Under the pieces are notes generated by a model. It ran no database searches. It had not been told where the DNA came from and saw nothing but the letters and a program-made list of their open reading frames with translations. Below, piece after piece: positions 1 through 8,395 of a stretch of DNA of 64,000 nt. Source of the stretch: Herpetosiphon llansteffanensis (GTDB taxonomy: Bacteria; Chloroflexota; Chloroflexia; Chloroflexales; Herpetosiphonaceae); the NCBI RefSeq assembly GCF_003205875.1, contig NZ_PUBZ01000080.1:1-64000 (forward strand), given 5' to 3'. The translations under genes were made by a program, and so were the position numbers. Positions within the stretch are counted from its first letter, which is position 1. Every line of letters begins with the position of its first letter.

Positions 1-250
1 GGCCAGGGGTCGGGCTATGGGCTTTGGGCTGAAAGAAGCATAATCCTAAAAATCTGTGCCAATCTGTGGCAAACGGAAAGGATGAAGTATGAAGTATGAG
101 GGATGAAATTTGAATCCTAAAAGCCGATAGCCAAACGAAACGCCTATAGCCTTCGTGATCTTCGCGGTCTTCGCGGTTTCTGGCCTTCGTGATTAAAAGC
201 CTGAAAACGTTAACGCTTGGCCTCTTGCAATCACCTGCGATATGCCGCAT
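1..250. repeat. Intergenic short-word repeat region
   Basis: This non-coding stretch is made of short near-repeated words: GGCTATGGGCTTTGGGCT, AATCTGTGCCAATCTGTGG, GATGAAGTATGAAGTATGA and CTTCGCGGTCTTCGCGGTTT. The same words recur in at least eight other gaps of this window, in both orientations. No convincing gene is present, and the gap continues to the first gene at about 384 without recognisable signals. Confidence 0.6.
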
Positions 251-383
251 ACTGCATAGTACCGAAATATAAATCTACTCTAGTTCGAGGAGGACGAAGG
301 CGACAATTTGGATTATTGCTGCTGCGTCGATCACCAGCCTGCAATAGTAGCGCCGCAAGGCCCGATTGAAGCCGATAGAACCC

Positions 384-1667
384 ATGGACCCTGCATCTAG
401 TTTGGAGCTGCTTGGGCTGGCGATGTGTCTCATTATTGTGAGTGTCGCCTCAGCAGCCGAAGCAGCGCTCTCTACTATCTCACGCCATCGAATGAATACG
501 CTGTTGGAAAACGGCGAACGCCGGGCCAACGTGGCCATGCGCCTGTTGGAAGACCCCTATCATCTGCGCATAGGCACGCTCTTGCTGAGCACGGTTGGCA
601 CAATCGGCGCAACCGCGTTGCTCTTGACCTTTGTCGCCAATCGCACTGGCTGGCAGCAAGCCTCGTTTCTCTTGGGCTTTCTGTTGGTGTGGCTCACGAT
701 TGGTACAACCTTGCCCAAAACTCTTGCCACTGCCTACCCCGATAGCATGGTGCTTTGGACGGTGCGTCCATTGCGAATTTTGCTCTGGCTCGTCGCACCT
801 ATGCAATGGTTGCTGCGCCAAATTGCCCGCCCCATTGGCCTCGTCACTGGCCAAAACGCCAACCTCGTCACCGAAGAAGAACTTAAATTAATGGTCAACG
901 TCGGCGAAGAAGAAGGCGTGATCGAAGCTGAAGAACGCGATATGATTGCGGGCATTTTTGAATTTAGCGATACCTCGGTGCGCGAAGTGATGGTGCCACG
1001 GATCGATATTGTAGGTTTGGCAGCCAGCGCCAGCATGGAAGAAGCGCTCAATTTGTTTATTAGCGCTGGCCATTCGCGCTTGCCCATCTACGATGATTCA
1101 ATTGACCAAGTGCTCGGAGTGTTGTACGCTAAAGATCTGTTTCCGCTGTTGCGCGATGGACACCGTGATGTTCCTTTGCGCTCATTGGTACGCCAGCCCT
1201 ATTTTGTGCCCGAATCACTGAAGGTCGACGATTTGATGCGGGCTTTGCAAAGCCGCAAAGTGCATATGGCCATTATTGTCGATGAATATGGCAGCACAGC
1301 GGGCTTGGTTACAATTGAGGATTTGCTGGAAGAGATTGTTGGCGAAATTCAGGATGAGTTCGATCGCGAAGAAGCGCCAATTCAACAGCTTAGCCCGAAT
1401 GAATGGCTGTTCGATAGTCGGGTCTCGATTGATGAAGTCAACGATGCTACAGGCTTAACCCTAATCAATGACGATGTAGATAGCCTCGGTGGCTTCGTTT
1501 TGGCCCTGCTTGGCTCGATGCCCAAGGTCGGCGATGTGGTGCATGTCGATGACACAACGATTGAAGTTGTGACGATTCAAGGCTTGCGACCCCAACGCCT
1601 GCACTTAAGCTTAGCCACTGCCGAACCAGAGTTAGCCGAGGTTGGGAGTAATACCGATGATGGTTGA
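384..1667 (+). CDS. CNNM/CorC (HlyC)-family transporter-associated membrane protein
   Basis: This is a hemolysin-C/CorC-type protein, a family linked to divalent cation (Mg2+/Co2+) transport in the cytoplasmic membrane. Residues 1 to about 160 form the DUF21/CNNM membrane domain, with hydrophobic segments near LLGLAMCLIIVSVASA and ASFLLGFLLVWLTIG. Two CBS domains follow, containing VREVMVPRIDIV and HMAIIVDEYGSTAGLVTIED. A CorC_HlyC domain ends the protein (NEWLFDSRVSIDEVN, LGGFVLALLG). The length of about 427 residues is normal. I chose the ATG at 384; a TTG at 366 in the same frame is possible and neither has a strong ribosome site. The last bases overlap the start of cdd, suggesting translational coupling. 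The transported ion is not shown by sequence. Confidence 0.9.
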   Translation: MDPASSLELLGLAMCLIIVSVASAAEAALSTISRHRMNTLLENGERRANVAMRLLEDPYHLRIGTLLLSTVGTIGATALLLTFVANRTGWQQASFLLGFLLVWLTIGTTLPKTLATAYPDSMVLWTVRPLRILLWLVAPMQWLLRQIARPIGLVTGQNANLVTEEELKLMVNVGEEEGVIEAEERDMIAGIFEFSDTSVREVMVPRIDIVGLAASASMEEALNLFISAGHSRLPIYDDSIDQVLGVLYAKDLFPLLRDGHRDVPLRSLVRQPYFVPESLKVDDLMRALQSRKVHMAIIVDEYGSTAGLVTIEDLLEEIVGEIQDEFDREEAPIQQLSPNEWLFDSRVSIDEVNDATGLTLINDDVDSLGGFVLALLGSMPKVGDVVHVDDTTIEVVTIQGLRPQRLHLSLATAEPELAEVGSNTDDG

Positions 1668-2064
1668 CTACCAAATGCTCTTGGAGAACGCCAAGAGCGC
1701 CCGCGAACGAGCTTATACTCCATACTCACGTTTCAAAGTTGGCGCGGCAGTGCTGACAGCCAGCGGACGCATTTTCCATGGCTGTAATATCGAAAATGCT
1801 GCCTATCCTGTCTGTTTGTGTGCTGAACGCTCGGCGCTTGCTGCCGCTTGGAGCGCTGGCGAAACCGAATTTGTGGCCATCGCTGTGGTAGCCGATACGC
1901 CTGGGCCAGTCGCGCCCTGCGGCATGTGCCGCCAATTTATGTTTGAGCTTGCCCCCGATATGCCAGTACTATTGGCAAACTTGGCCGATCAAACCCAGCC
2001 AACCACGCCACGCGAGTTGTTGCCCGGCGGCTTTTCACGCGAAAGTCTAACCGCAAACGATTAA
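1657..2064 (+). CDS. cdd: Cytidine deaminase
   Basis: The enzyme converts cytidine and deoxycytidine to uridine and deoxyuridine in pyrimidine salvage, in the cytoplasm. The zinc and catalytic signature is complete: HGCNIENAAYPVCLCAERSA supplies the Cys-Ala-Glu motif, and APCGMCRQ supplies the two remaining Cys ligands. The length of about 135 residues matches the homotetrameric small cytidine deaminases. GGGAG lies 8 bases before the ATG at 1657, inside the end of the CNNM gene, so the two genes overlap by 11 bases. A clear hairpin terminator follows at 2093. Confidence 0.95.
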   Translation: MMVDYQMLLENAKSARERAYTPYSRFKVGAAVLTASGRIFHGCNIENAAYPVCLCAERSALAAAWSAGETEFVAIAVVADTPGPVAPCGMCRQFMFELAPDMPVLLANLADQTQPTTPRELLPGGFSRESLTAND

Positions 2065-2092
2065 GCAGATTTTCAAAAATAATGTCTGAAGC

Positions 2093-2124
2093 AGCCCCTG
2101 TTGAATATAAAAACAGGGGCTTTT
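2093..2124 (+). terminator. Intrinsic terminator after cdd
   Basis: The arms AGCCCCTGTT and AACAGGGGCT form a perfect 10-bp stem around an A/T-rich 9-base loop, followed by TTTT. The hairpin sits 28 bases after the cdd stop and before the aldo/keto reductase start. It makes a CDS start at 2082 for the next gene unlikely. Confidence 0.85.
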
Positions 2125-2213
2125 GCATGGCCCAAAATTGGGGTATTGACTTAGAGCGCGCGCAAATGTTTAGAATGCTGGCAACGAGAATATTTAGCAA
2201 GGAGACACCCGCA

Positions 2214-3206
2214 ATGTTAAAGCGAACTATCGGCAAAAGTGGCATTGAAGTCAGCGCTTTGGGTTTGGGCTGTTGGGCAATCGGCGGCCCCTTCAACCAC
2301 AATGGCAATCCTGCTGGCTGGGGTCAAGTCGACGATGCAGAATCGATTCGGGCAATTCATGCAGCGCTTGAGCTTGGGGTCAATTTTCTCGATACAGCAA
2401 ACGTCTATGGTTGTGGCCACAGCGAGCAAGTGATTGCCCAAGCAATCGCAGGCCGCCGCGATCAACTCGTTTTGGCAACCAAATTTGGCAATAGCTGGGC
2501 CGAGGGCAGCAACGATGCCTTTGAACAAATGCCGATTAGCCCTGCAGAAATTCGCCAACAACTTGACGCAAGCCTCAAACGGCTCAATACCGATTATGTG
2601 GATTTGTTGCAACTTCACTTGTGGGGCTATCCGATCGACGATGCTGCCGCAGTGCGCGATACGCTCGAAAGCTTGGTCAGCGAGGGCAAGATTCGTGGCT
2701 ATGGCTGGAGCACCGATCGACTTGAAGCCGTCAAGCTCTTTGCTGAAGGCCCACATTGTATCGCCGTGCAGCAGCAATTGAATTTACTGCATGGCCATAG
2801 TACTGGCGAGAGCGATGCGATTATTGCCTTTTGCGAAGCTCACAATTTGGCCAGCATCAATCGTGCACCGTTGGCTATGGGCTTGCTGACTGGTAAATTT
2901 ACACCAAGCACCAGCTTTAGCAGCGACGATGTGCGCAGCAAAGTCGAATGGTTCGAAGGTTTTCAGGCCGGCAAACCCAACCCAGAATGGCTCAAAAAGC
3001 TTGAAGCTCTGCGCGAAGTGCTTACCAGCGAAGGCCGCACGCTAACCCAAGGCGCATTGGCATGGTTGTGGGGCCGCAGCAGCCAAACCTTGCCGATTCC
3101 AGGCTTCCGCACCGTAGCCCAAGCGAGCGAAAATGCCAAAGCACTGCAATTTGGCCCATTAACCTCCAGTCAAATGCAACAAATCGATAGCATTTTGCAA
3201 CGCTAA
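2214..3206 (+). CDS. Aldo/keto reductase
   Basis: This is an NADPH-dependent aldo/keto reductase of about 330 residues with the usual (beta/alpha)8 layout. Visible signatures are LGLGCWAIGG near the N-terminus, NFLDTANVYGCGHSE (catalytic Asp and Tyr), VLATKFG (catalytic Lys), DYVDLLQLHLWG (catalytic His), and IPGFRTVAQASENAKAL, the NADP-binding region near the C-terminus. The substrate cannot be read from sequence; the closest general type is the YajO/Tas-like group. AAGGAG at 2199-2204 is well placed for the ATG at 2214. The open frame runs further upstream but crosses the terminator, so the longer version is rejected. No operon partner is evident. Confidence 0.9.
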   Translation: MLKRTIGKSGIEVSALGLGCWAIGGPFNHNGNPAGWGQVDDAESIRAIHAALELGVNFLDTANVYGCGHSEQVIAQAIAGRRDQLVLATKFGNSWAEGSNDAFEQMPISPAEIRQQLDASLKRLNTDYVDLLQLHLWGYPIDDAAAVRDTLESLVSEGKIRGYGWSTDRLEAVKLFAEGPHCIAVQQQLNLLHGHSTGESDAIIAFCEAHNLASINRAPLAMGLLTGKFTPSTSFSSDDVRSKVEWFEGFQAGKPNPEWLKKLEALREVLTSEGRTLTQGALAWLWGRSSQTLPIPGFRTVAQASENAKALQFGPLTSSQMQQIDSILQR

Positions 3207-3229
3207 ATTTGATTCCCAAAGCGCTGTTT

Positions 3230-3410
3230 GAAACCGCGAAGAGCACGAAGAGCACGAAGGAGTGAGGGGTCAGGTATCAGCAATGGAAGTCTTGGCTATC
3301 GGAATTATTGGGCTACCTCTAAATTTTCCGATAGCCAAAAGCCCATAGCCTATAGCCTATAGCCTGTGCAGCCTCGTGTTCTTCGTGGGTAACAACCTCG
3401 TCCTTCAGAT
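3230..3410. repeat. Intergenic short-word repeat region
   Basis: The region contains GCGAAGAGCACGAAGAGCAC, then ATAGCCAAAAGCCCATAGCC with two ATAGCCT repeats, then TTCGTGTTCTTCGTGGG. These are the same word families seen at the start of the window and elsewhere. No coding signal is seen. Confidence 0.6.
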
Positions 3411-3464
3411 CCTCGCCAATCTCTCCTACGTTGCGCTCATTCTGCACCCCAACCATTCCACATC

Positions 3465-3473
3465 TGCTATACT
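3465..3473 (+). promoter_or_regulatory. Extended -10 promoter element before the M23 gene
   Basis: TGCTATACT matches an extended -10 (TGnTATAAT with one mismatch) 27 bases before the ATG at 3500. No convincing -35 box is seen at 17 bases. It is the only likely promoter signal in the 280-base gap. Confidence 0.4.
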
Positions 3474-3499
3474 GACAAGGCGAATGCTTGGTGAGGATT

Positions 3500-5392
3500 A
3501 TGCAACGCTTTAACCCCAAACGCTATTTTGATTTACGCAATCGCCTGCAAAGCGATCAACAACGCCTCTGGGCTTTGTTCAGCACATTAATCGTCAGTTT
3601 GTGCCTAACCACGCTGGTGCTGCGGATTGCCCCGTCTCCCACGAAAACCGGCCAGCTGATTTTTCGGCCTGTTGATTCGGTCTCCGAGGACGACCTCAAC
3701 CAAGCACAACAACCGCCACCAACCTTGCCCCCAGCCGTCGAGCCGCAAAATGCAGTCGAAGCAAGTTCGATTTTGCCTCGTGCCGCCGAGCCGCCAACAT
3801 TAATCGACGATATTCGGTTTACATCAGAGCAAAATCTGACCGTTGAGAATATTCAGACGCTCTTGGATGCGCAACCTGGCACGCTCAAAGCTGCCCTGCT
3901 GACAGTTGGCGATCGCAATTTATCCTTGGCTGAGGTCGTGGTTGGCCAATCGTATCTGTATAGTTTGAATCCCAAATTATTGTTGGCGTTGCTGGAGTTT
4001 CAACAAGGCTTGTTGACCAATCCAACTCCCAACCCCGATCAACTCGATTGGGCCATGAAATATCAGGGCGAAGATGAAAAATGGCGCGGTTTGCATGGCC
4101 AAATTCGCTGGGCTGCCCGTGAATTGCGGCGTGGGGTGCGTGATTTTGCCTATGTGACCGAATTGCAATATCGCGATAAAGATGTGAAAGGCCCGATTCC
4201 CGCTGGCTTAAATCCCAGTTCGTATGCAGTTGTGCGTTTGCTCGCCCAAACCATGACACCTGAAGAATTGGCTAAAGTGCTCAGCGATGGCAGTTTTGTT
4301 TCAACCTATAGCAAGTTTTTTGAAGATCCGCGCCAAACGTTGGGCCAAGTGCCTGCGCCAGCCACGCCATTTTTGCGCTGGCCGCTGCGTAATGTCACCT
4401 ACATCACCTCGTTTTTTGATCACGAGTATCCCTTTTTAACGCCCAACCAATCGTTGGTTAGTTGGTGGGGCCGCCGTGAAACCCAAATTTCCTACGATGG
4501 CCACGATGGCTGGGATTATGGCGCACGACCGCCAGAGGCCGTGGTTGCTGCCGCCGATGGCACGATTGTTTGGGCCAGCAATTCCGATGATGGCTGTGGC
4601 GTGCCTGCCAAAGGCGTGGTCATCGATCATGGCAATGGCTATCGCACGCTCTATTGGCATCTCAGCGAAATTTCGGTCGAAGTTGGCCAAGCAATTAAAA
4701 GCGGCGAGCAATTGGGCATCGTTGGCTCAACTGGCTGTGCAATTGGCCCACACTTACACTTCCAAACCCAATATCTTGGCCGCAATACTGACCCCTATGG
4801 CTGGTGTGGCAGCGAACCCGACCCATGGAGTAGCTATCCGGTTGGTACTGCCTCACGCTGGCTGTGGGCCGATCGCCCCAATCCATGCGATTTGGGCCAA
4901 ACGATTGCGGTGCGGCCAACCGACGCAGGTTTTAGCCGCACTGAAGGCAATTGGCAAACAGCGCCAATTGGTGCTGGCGCAGAAACGCTCTGGATTACCT
5001 CGCAAATTCCGGTGATCAATACCGACACGCTGACCGACACAATCTCGGATTTAACTGGCGTGGCGACCCCGCAACCCACGCCGAACCAACCGCCAAGCAC
5101 GGCTACCTGGCAAACCAGCCTGCCAAGCGCTGGCCGTTATCGCGTGCTAACCTACATTCCCTACTACTACAACGGCCACGACGATGCAGTAACGGCGCAT
5201 TATGTGGTCGAGCATGCAGAGGGCCGCAGCGATGTGGTGATCAATCAGTATGTTTTTGCCAATGAATGGGCCGATCTTGGGACGTATACCTTTGATCCAA
5301 GCAAACCAGCCAAAGTCGAGCTGAGCAACGAAACCACCATGGCCGACCAAGGCATTTGGGTTGGCACAACGGTCTGGTTGCCAGCCGATTGA
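3500..5392 (+). CDS. Secreted or membrane-anchored M23 family metallopeptidase
   Basis: The protein is a peptidoglycan endopeptidase-like protein of about 630 residues. An N-terminal membrane segment (LFSTLIVSLCLTTLVLRI, about residues 27-44) exports or anchors it, and a Pro-rich linker follows. A helical region (about 110-280) precedes the LytM/M23 domain, which has the zinc motifs YDGHDGWDYG (H and D), a central VVIDHGNGYRTLYWHLS and GPHLHFQ (HxH). The C-terminal part (about 475-630) is beta-rich and resembles a carbohydrate-binding or jelly-roll module, with IPYYYNGHDDA. The family cleaves peptide cross-links; the exact bond is unknown. ATG 3500 is chosen; in-frame TTG and GTG codons at 3488 and 3491 are alternatives. 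Confidence 0.88.
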   Translation: MQRFNPKRYFDLRNRLQSDQQRLWALFSTLIVSLCLTTLVLRIAPSPTKTGQLIFRPVDSVSEDDLNQAQQPPPTLPPAVEPQNAVEASSILPRAAEPPTLIDDIRFTSEQNLTVENIQTLLDAQPGTLKAALLTVGDRNLSLAEVVVGQSYLYSLNPKLLLALLEFQQGLLTNPTPNPDQLDWAMKYQGEDEKWRGLHGQIRWAARELRRGVRDFAYVTELQYRDKDVKGPIPAGLNPSSYAVVRLLAQTMTPEELAKVLSDGSFVSTYSKFFEDPRQTLGQVPAPATPFLRWPLRNVTYITSFFDHEYPFLTPNQSLVSWWGRRETQISYDGHDGWDYGARPPEAVVAAADGTIVWASNSDDGCGVPAKGVVIDHGNGYRTLYWHLSEISVEVGQAIKSGEQLGIVGSTGCAIGPHLHFQTQYLGRNTDPYGWCGSEPDPWSSYPVGTASRWLWADRPNPCDLGQTIAVRPTDAGFSRTEGNWQTAPIGAGAETLWITSQIPVINTDTLTDTISDLTGVATPQPTPNQPPSTATWQTSLPSAGRYRVLTYIPYYYNGHDDAVTAHYVVEHAEGRSDVVINQYVFANEWADLGTYTFDPSKPAKVELSNETTMADQGIWVGTTVWLPAD

Positions 5393-5408
5393 CAATATAA
5401 TTCATTAA

Positions 5409-5485
5409 TGATACTGTATATTAATAAATTGGTCGTGCTAAGCGCGGCCACTTTTTTGCTTATTTTATAATGATATACAGTATCA
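5409..5485. promoter_or_regulatory. Inverted repeat pair flanking a terminator
   Basis: TGATACTGTATAT at 5409-5421 and its exact reverse complement ATATACAGTATCA at 5473-5485 are separated by 51 bases. The hairpin terminator at 5430 sits between them, and a perfect TATAAT at 5466-5471 abuts the right arm. The arms could be paired operator sites or the base of a long hairpin. No known regulator is suggested. Confidence 0.5.
5430..5458 (+). terminator. Intrinsic terminator after the M23 gene
   Basis: TGGTCGTG and CGCGGCCA pair (eight pairs including G-U pairs) around a CTAAG loop, followed by CTTTTTT. It begins 38 bases after the M23 stop codon. Confidence 0.7.
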
Positions 5486-5487
5486 AT

Positions 5488-6081
5488 ATGCAAACAATAA
5501 TGCCAAATTATGGCTTACCCAAGGCTGTGCAGCACGCAGGACGACCATTATTCGAGCAGCAATGTTGGTGTTGGGGCCACGATGTGCGCCGCGGTGCAGG
5601 CAATTTGCTGCTGGAATATGGTGCTGAGCGCAGCCGGATGCCTGCTGAGCAGCGGGGCAGCAGCAACTATCGCTTTCAACTTGGCAATGGGGCGACGCTC
5701 GATTTGTGGGGTTGGGGCTTGTGGTATGGCGATGGCTATGCAGGAAGCCTGTTTTTGCGCCGCGACAAGCTCCAAATTGGCTTGATCGATCGGGCTGCGC
5801 CGCTGTGCAATGTTTGGTCGCTGAGTGCAGTGCCACCGGTGCGCATGCCTGCCGATTTCAACGAATGGCTGCGTATGACTAGCCTGCTGTGCCATTGTTG
5901 CACTTGGATTGCCAGCTATGAGCAGTGGGTTTTTGCCCATGCTGGATTAAAGTATCGCCAAGATTGTCTTGCTGATTGGAACAAACGCGCCTTGCCAGCC
6001 CACGAGATGGCTGAGCGCTGGCAACAACTCCACGAGTTAATTGTTGCCAGCCAAGCAACGTCAAGCCTCGTTATAGCTTAG
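5488..6081 (+). CDS. Hypothetical protein, Cys/Trp-rich
   Basis: I do not recognise this protein of about 197 residues. It is soluble-looking, with no signal peptide or membrane segment. It is unusually rich in Trp and Cys (QQCWCWGHDVRRGAG, LDLWGWGLWYGDGY, LLCHCCTWIASYEQWVF), and the N-terminal half contains a run of alternating polar and aromatic residues typical of beta strands. The start is uncertain: ATG codons at 5470, 5488 and 5500 are in frame and none has a good ribosome site. The TATAAT at 5466-5471 would place transcription after 5470, which favours 5488 or 5500. It converges on folD, with the 3' ends overlapping by 4 bases. Confidence 0.6.
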   Translation: MQTIMPNYGLPKAVQHAGRPLFEQQCWCWGHDVRRGAGNLLLEYGAERSRMPAEQRGSSNYRFQLGNGATLDLWGWGLWYGDGYAGSLFLRRDKLQIGLIDRAAPLCNVWSLSAVPPVRMPADFNEWLRMTSLLCHCCTWIASYEQWVFAHAGLKYRQDCLADWNKRALPAHEMAERWQQLHELIVASQATSSLVIA

Positions 6082-6938
6082 GCTTGTTCGGCTAACCATT
6101 GGGCTGCTTGTAAGGTATTTTGCAGCAACATCATATTGGTGACTGGGCCTGTGCCGCCGGGCACTGGGGTAATTGCGCTAGCAACCTTGCTGGCACTTTC
6201 CCAATCGACATCGCCAACCACTTGACCTTCGGCCACCTCGTTGATGCCAAAATCGAGCACTACCGCGCCTGGTTTGAGCATTGCACCGGTTACCAAGCCA
6301 GCCTTGCCAACCGCTGCCGCCACAATATCGCCTTGGCTAATAACTTCGGCCAAATTGGCAGTGCGCGAGTGGCAAATCGTTACGGTGGCATGGCGCACCA
6401 GCAACAATTGGGCGAGCGGTTTGCCCACCACATTCGAGCGGCCAACCACAACCGCATGCTTGCCAGCCAAACTAATTTGATAGCGATCGAGCAAGGCCAT
6501 GCCGCCAGCAGGCGTATTTGGCACCAAAGCAGCCAGGCCTTGGGCTAAGCGGCCAGCGTTGGTTGGGTGCAAGCCATCAACATCCTTTTGCGGATTGAGC
6601 GCGGCCACGGCTCCATCAGCAGAGAGCTGGTTGGGCAACGGCATTTGAATAATGATGCCATGGATGCTGGAATCGTTGCTGGCTTGCTGAATTGCCGCTT
6701 CTAAGGTCGCTTGATCGCAGGTTTCGGGCAGCAGTTGGAGCGCAAAGCCAAAGCCAACTCCTTCACACGAGCGGCGAATTGAACGCACATACCAATCGGA
6801 AGCAGCATTACCAGCCACTTGAACCACGACCAATTGGGGCACATAGCCAGTGCGAGCTTTGAATTCAGCCGCTTGCTGACTGATTTGAGCCTTCAATTCT
6901 TTCGCTAACACGCGACCATCAAGCAAAAGCGCTGTCAT
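6078..6938 (-). CDS. folD: Bifunctional methylenetetrahydrofolate dehydrogenase / methenyltetrahydrofolate cyclohydrolase
   Basis: FolD interconverts 5,10-methylene-, 5,10-methenyl- and 10-formyl-tetrahydrofolate in cytoplasmic one-carbon metabolism. The protein of 286 residues is of normal length. It shows the FolD motifs YVRSIRRSCEGVGF (the Tyr before Lys/Arg in the active-site region), GIIIQMPLPNQL, KDVDGLHPTNAGRL, VVGRSNVVGKPLAQLL (NADP-binding region) and ITPVPGGTGPVTNMMLLQNT. The usual catalytic Lys of YVxxK is replaced by Arg (YVRSIRR), which is worth noting. AAAGGA precedes the ATG at 6938. The upstream gene on this strand is the folate cyclodeaminase-like gene, but a hairpin terminator lies between them, directly in the folD leader. 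Confidence 0.95.
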   Translation of the reverse strand: MTALLLDGRVLAKELKAQISQQAAEFKARTGYVPQLVVVQVAGNAASDWYVRSIRRSCEGVGFGFALQLLPETCDQATLEAAIQQASNDSSIHGIIIQMPLPNQLSADGAVAALNPQKDVDGLHPTNAGRLAQGLAALVPNTPAGGMALLDRYQISLAGKHAVVVGRSNVVGKPLAQLLLVRHATVTICHSRTANLAEVISQGDIVAAAVGKAGLVTGAMLKPGAVVLDFGINEVAEGQVVGDVDWESASKVASAITPVPGGTGPVTNMMLLQNTLQAAQWLAEQA

Positions 6939-6952
6939 AACATCCTTTACAT

Positions 6953-6976
6953 AAAAAAGCGGAGCTTTTGCTCCGC
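6953..6976 (-). terminator. Intrinsic terminator in the folD leader
   Basis: On the minus strand GCGGAGC, a four-base loop and GCTCCGC are followed by six T residues. It lies 20 bases after the cyclodeaminase stop and its T-run ends about 15 bases before the folD start. Read-through here could set folD expression; alternatively folD has its own promoter inside this short gap, though none is obvious. Confidence 0.8.
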
Positions 6977-6995
6977 CAGCGTTGGAAAACAATTT

Positions 6996-7628
6996 TTAGG
7001 CTTGAAGTTGTTGATTGACTAAGGCCATTATCGCCTCGGTATCCTCAGGCAGGGTGGCGGTGAGTTTGGCAACTTCGGCCCGCGTTTCGCGCACATAAAA
7101 CTGATCTTCGAGCGAATTCAGGTTGATTTCAACATTGAGCAAGGCGCTACGCACCGCAGCTTGGGCTAAGAGCACGGCCACGCCAACATCACTTACCGCA
7201 GCCGAATTGCCTTTTTGAGCGGCTGGGCTACACAACGGCAAAATTGCAGCCGCAGCTTGGGCGGTGCGCAATGGCACATCGGTAGCAATTCTGGTTGCTG
7301 CTTGAATCGCATCGCGGCGAATCGCAATATCGGCGCTGGTTTCACGCGGCAATTTATAGGCCACACTCAAGCGGCGAAATGCCTCAACATCAGCCTCGGC
7401 CAGCTCTTGCAACTCACGGCGCAACGATTCTGAGCGATCCATCAAGCCGCGAATTTCATCCTCGACCTCGGCATATTTCTTCTTGCCAAGGGTCAGTGAA
7501 CAAACCATTGAAATCAAGCCTGCGGCCATTGCCCCAGACACGGCTGCAACGCTCCCGCCACCTGGCACTGGCTCTTTGGTTGCAAGCTGATCCAAAAATT
7601 CGGTGATTGGCACCTGTAATAGGGTCAT
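6996..7628 (-). CDS. Cyclodeaminase/cyclohydrolase family protein (FTCD_C)
   Basis: This protein of 210 residues matches the formiminotetrahydrofolate cyclodeaminase fold, whose members release ammonia from 5-formimino-tetrahydrofolate to give 5,10-methenyl-THF, the substrate of FolD. Diagnostic segments are the N-terminal PVPGGGSVAAVSGAMAAGLI, KKKYAEVEDEI and SDVGVAVLLAQAAVRSALLNV. It is the stand-alone domain (like FchA) without the transferase half. AAGGAGG precedes the ATG at 7628 at a good distance. Its position directly upstream of folD supports a shared one-carbon function; the exact substrate is inferred. Confidence 0.88.
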   Translation of the reverse strand: MTLLQVPITEFLDQLATKEPVPGGGSVAAVSGAMAAGLISMVCSLTLGKKKYAEVEDEIRGLMDRSESLRRELQELAEADVEAFRRLSVAYKLPRETSADIAIRRDAIQAATRIATDVPLRTAQAAAAILPLCSPAAQKGNSAAVSDVGVAVLLAQAAVRSALLNVEINLNSLEDQFYVRETRAEVAKLTATLPEDTEAIMALVNQQLQA

Positions 7629-7716
7629 AATGACCTCCTTGGTGTTGAATCAAGTCATGCTGATCGTACCACATCTCGGTAGCTGTGCGGTTGCTTGCAG
7701 CCACGCTATTAGCCGC

Positions 7717-8388
7717 CTAAAGTGGCCCAAACTTGATCAGATAGAGCAATACTCCAAGGCATAAATAGGTGCCATAGGCGATATAGAGCGTGCCTTCGCC
7801 TCTGATTTGGCGTACCACCAAAATCCCAAGTGAGGCGATGCCTGCCAAGCCCATGCCATACATAAGCACTGTGCCAAGATAGCCCCAACCAACCGTTGCA
7901 CCAATCAAAAAGGCCAAATACACATCGCCTAAACCAAATGGTGCATCGGTATCAGGATAAAGCACAATCGAGCCAGCAAAAAAGAGCAAAAACAACAGCC
8001 CCGCTATCAACGCCCCTACCAGCGAAGCTTTGAAACCAATCGTTAAAAAGGCCGAGCCAATTAACGCTGCGATGGTTGCAATCAGCACCAACAGCACATC
8101 AATCAGGCGCACTTTCCAATCGACAGCCCCAATCACAATAAAAACGAGGCTGATTGCATACCAATAAAGGCCACGCAGCGAAAGCCCATAATCGCGATAA
8201 CAAATCCATGCCATCAGTCCACTCATGGCCGCAACCAACAACCCAACCCATGTTGGCCCGCCAAGCAAGGGGTGGCGCGGCGTTGGCAAAGGGTTTGCAG
8301 CTTTGGGGTCAGTGGCAATTTGGGTAATCCAAGGGTTTAATCCAAAGCCAATCGCAAGCCCAACCACAATCACAATTGCTAACAACAT
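7717..8388 (-). CDS. A24 family prepilin peptidase, short CpaA/TadV-like form
   Basis: This is a polytopic membrane aspartyl protease of 223 residues with about six membrane segments. The two catalytic aspartates are visible: Asp90 in GAVDWKVRLID and Asp155 in the GxGD motif PFGLGDVYL. The N-terminal cysteine-rich methyltransferase domain of PilD is absent, as in the CpaA/TadV group that processes Flp pilins. The consensus Pro in the first motif is replaced (LID rather than IPD). The gene follows aroE by 7 bases and AAGGATAA overlaps the aroE end. The Tad locus at 43.9-49.6 kb is a possible client, which is inference. Confidence 0.85.
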   Translation of the reverse strand: MLLAIVIVVGLAIGFGLNPWITQIATDPKAANPLPTPRHPLLGGPTWVGLLVAAMSGLMAWICYRDYGLSLRGLYWYAISLVFIVIGAVDWKVRLIDVLLVLIATIAALIGSAFLTIGFKASLVGALIAGLLFLLFFAGSIVLYPDTDAPFGLGDVYLAFLIGATVGWGYLGTVLMYGMGLAGIASLGILVVRQIRGEGTLYIAYGTYLCLGVLLYLIKFGPL

Positions 8389-8395
8389 AGGCTGA

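Noticed and set aside
2082-2213. Upstream extension of the aldo/keto reductase
   Set aside because: It crosses a perfect terminator hairpin and lacks family similarity; ATG 2214 has a good ribosome site.
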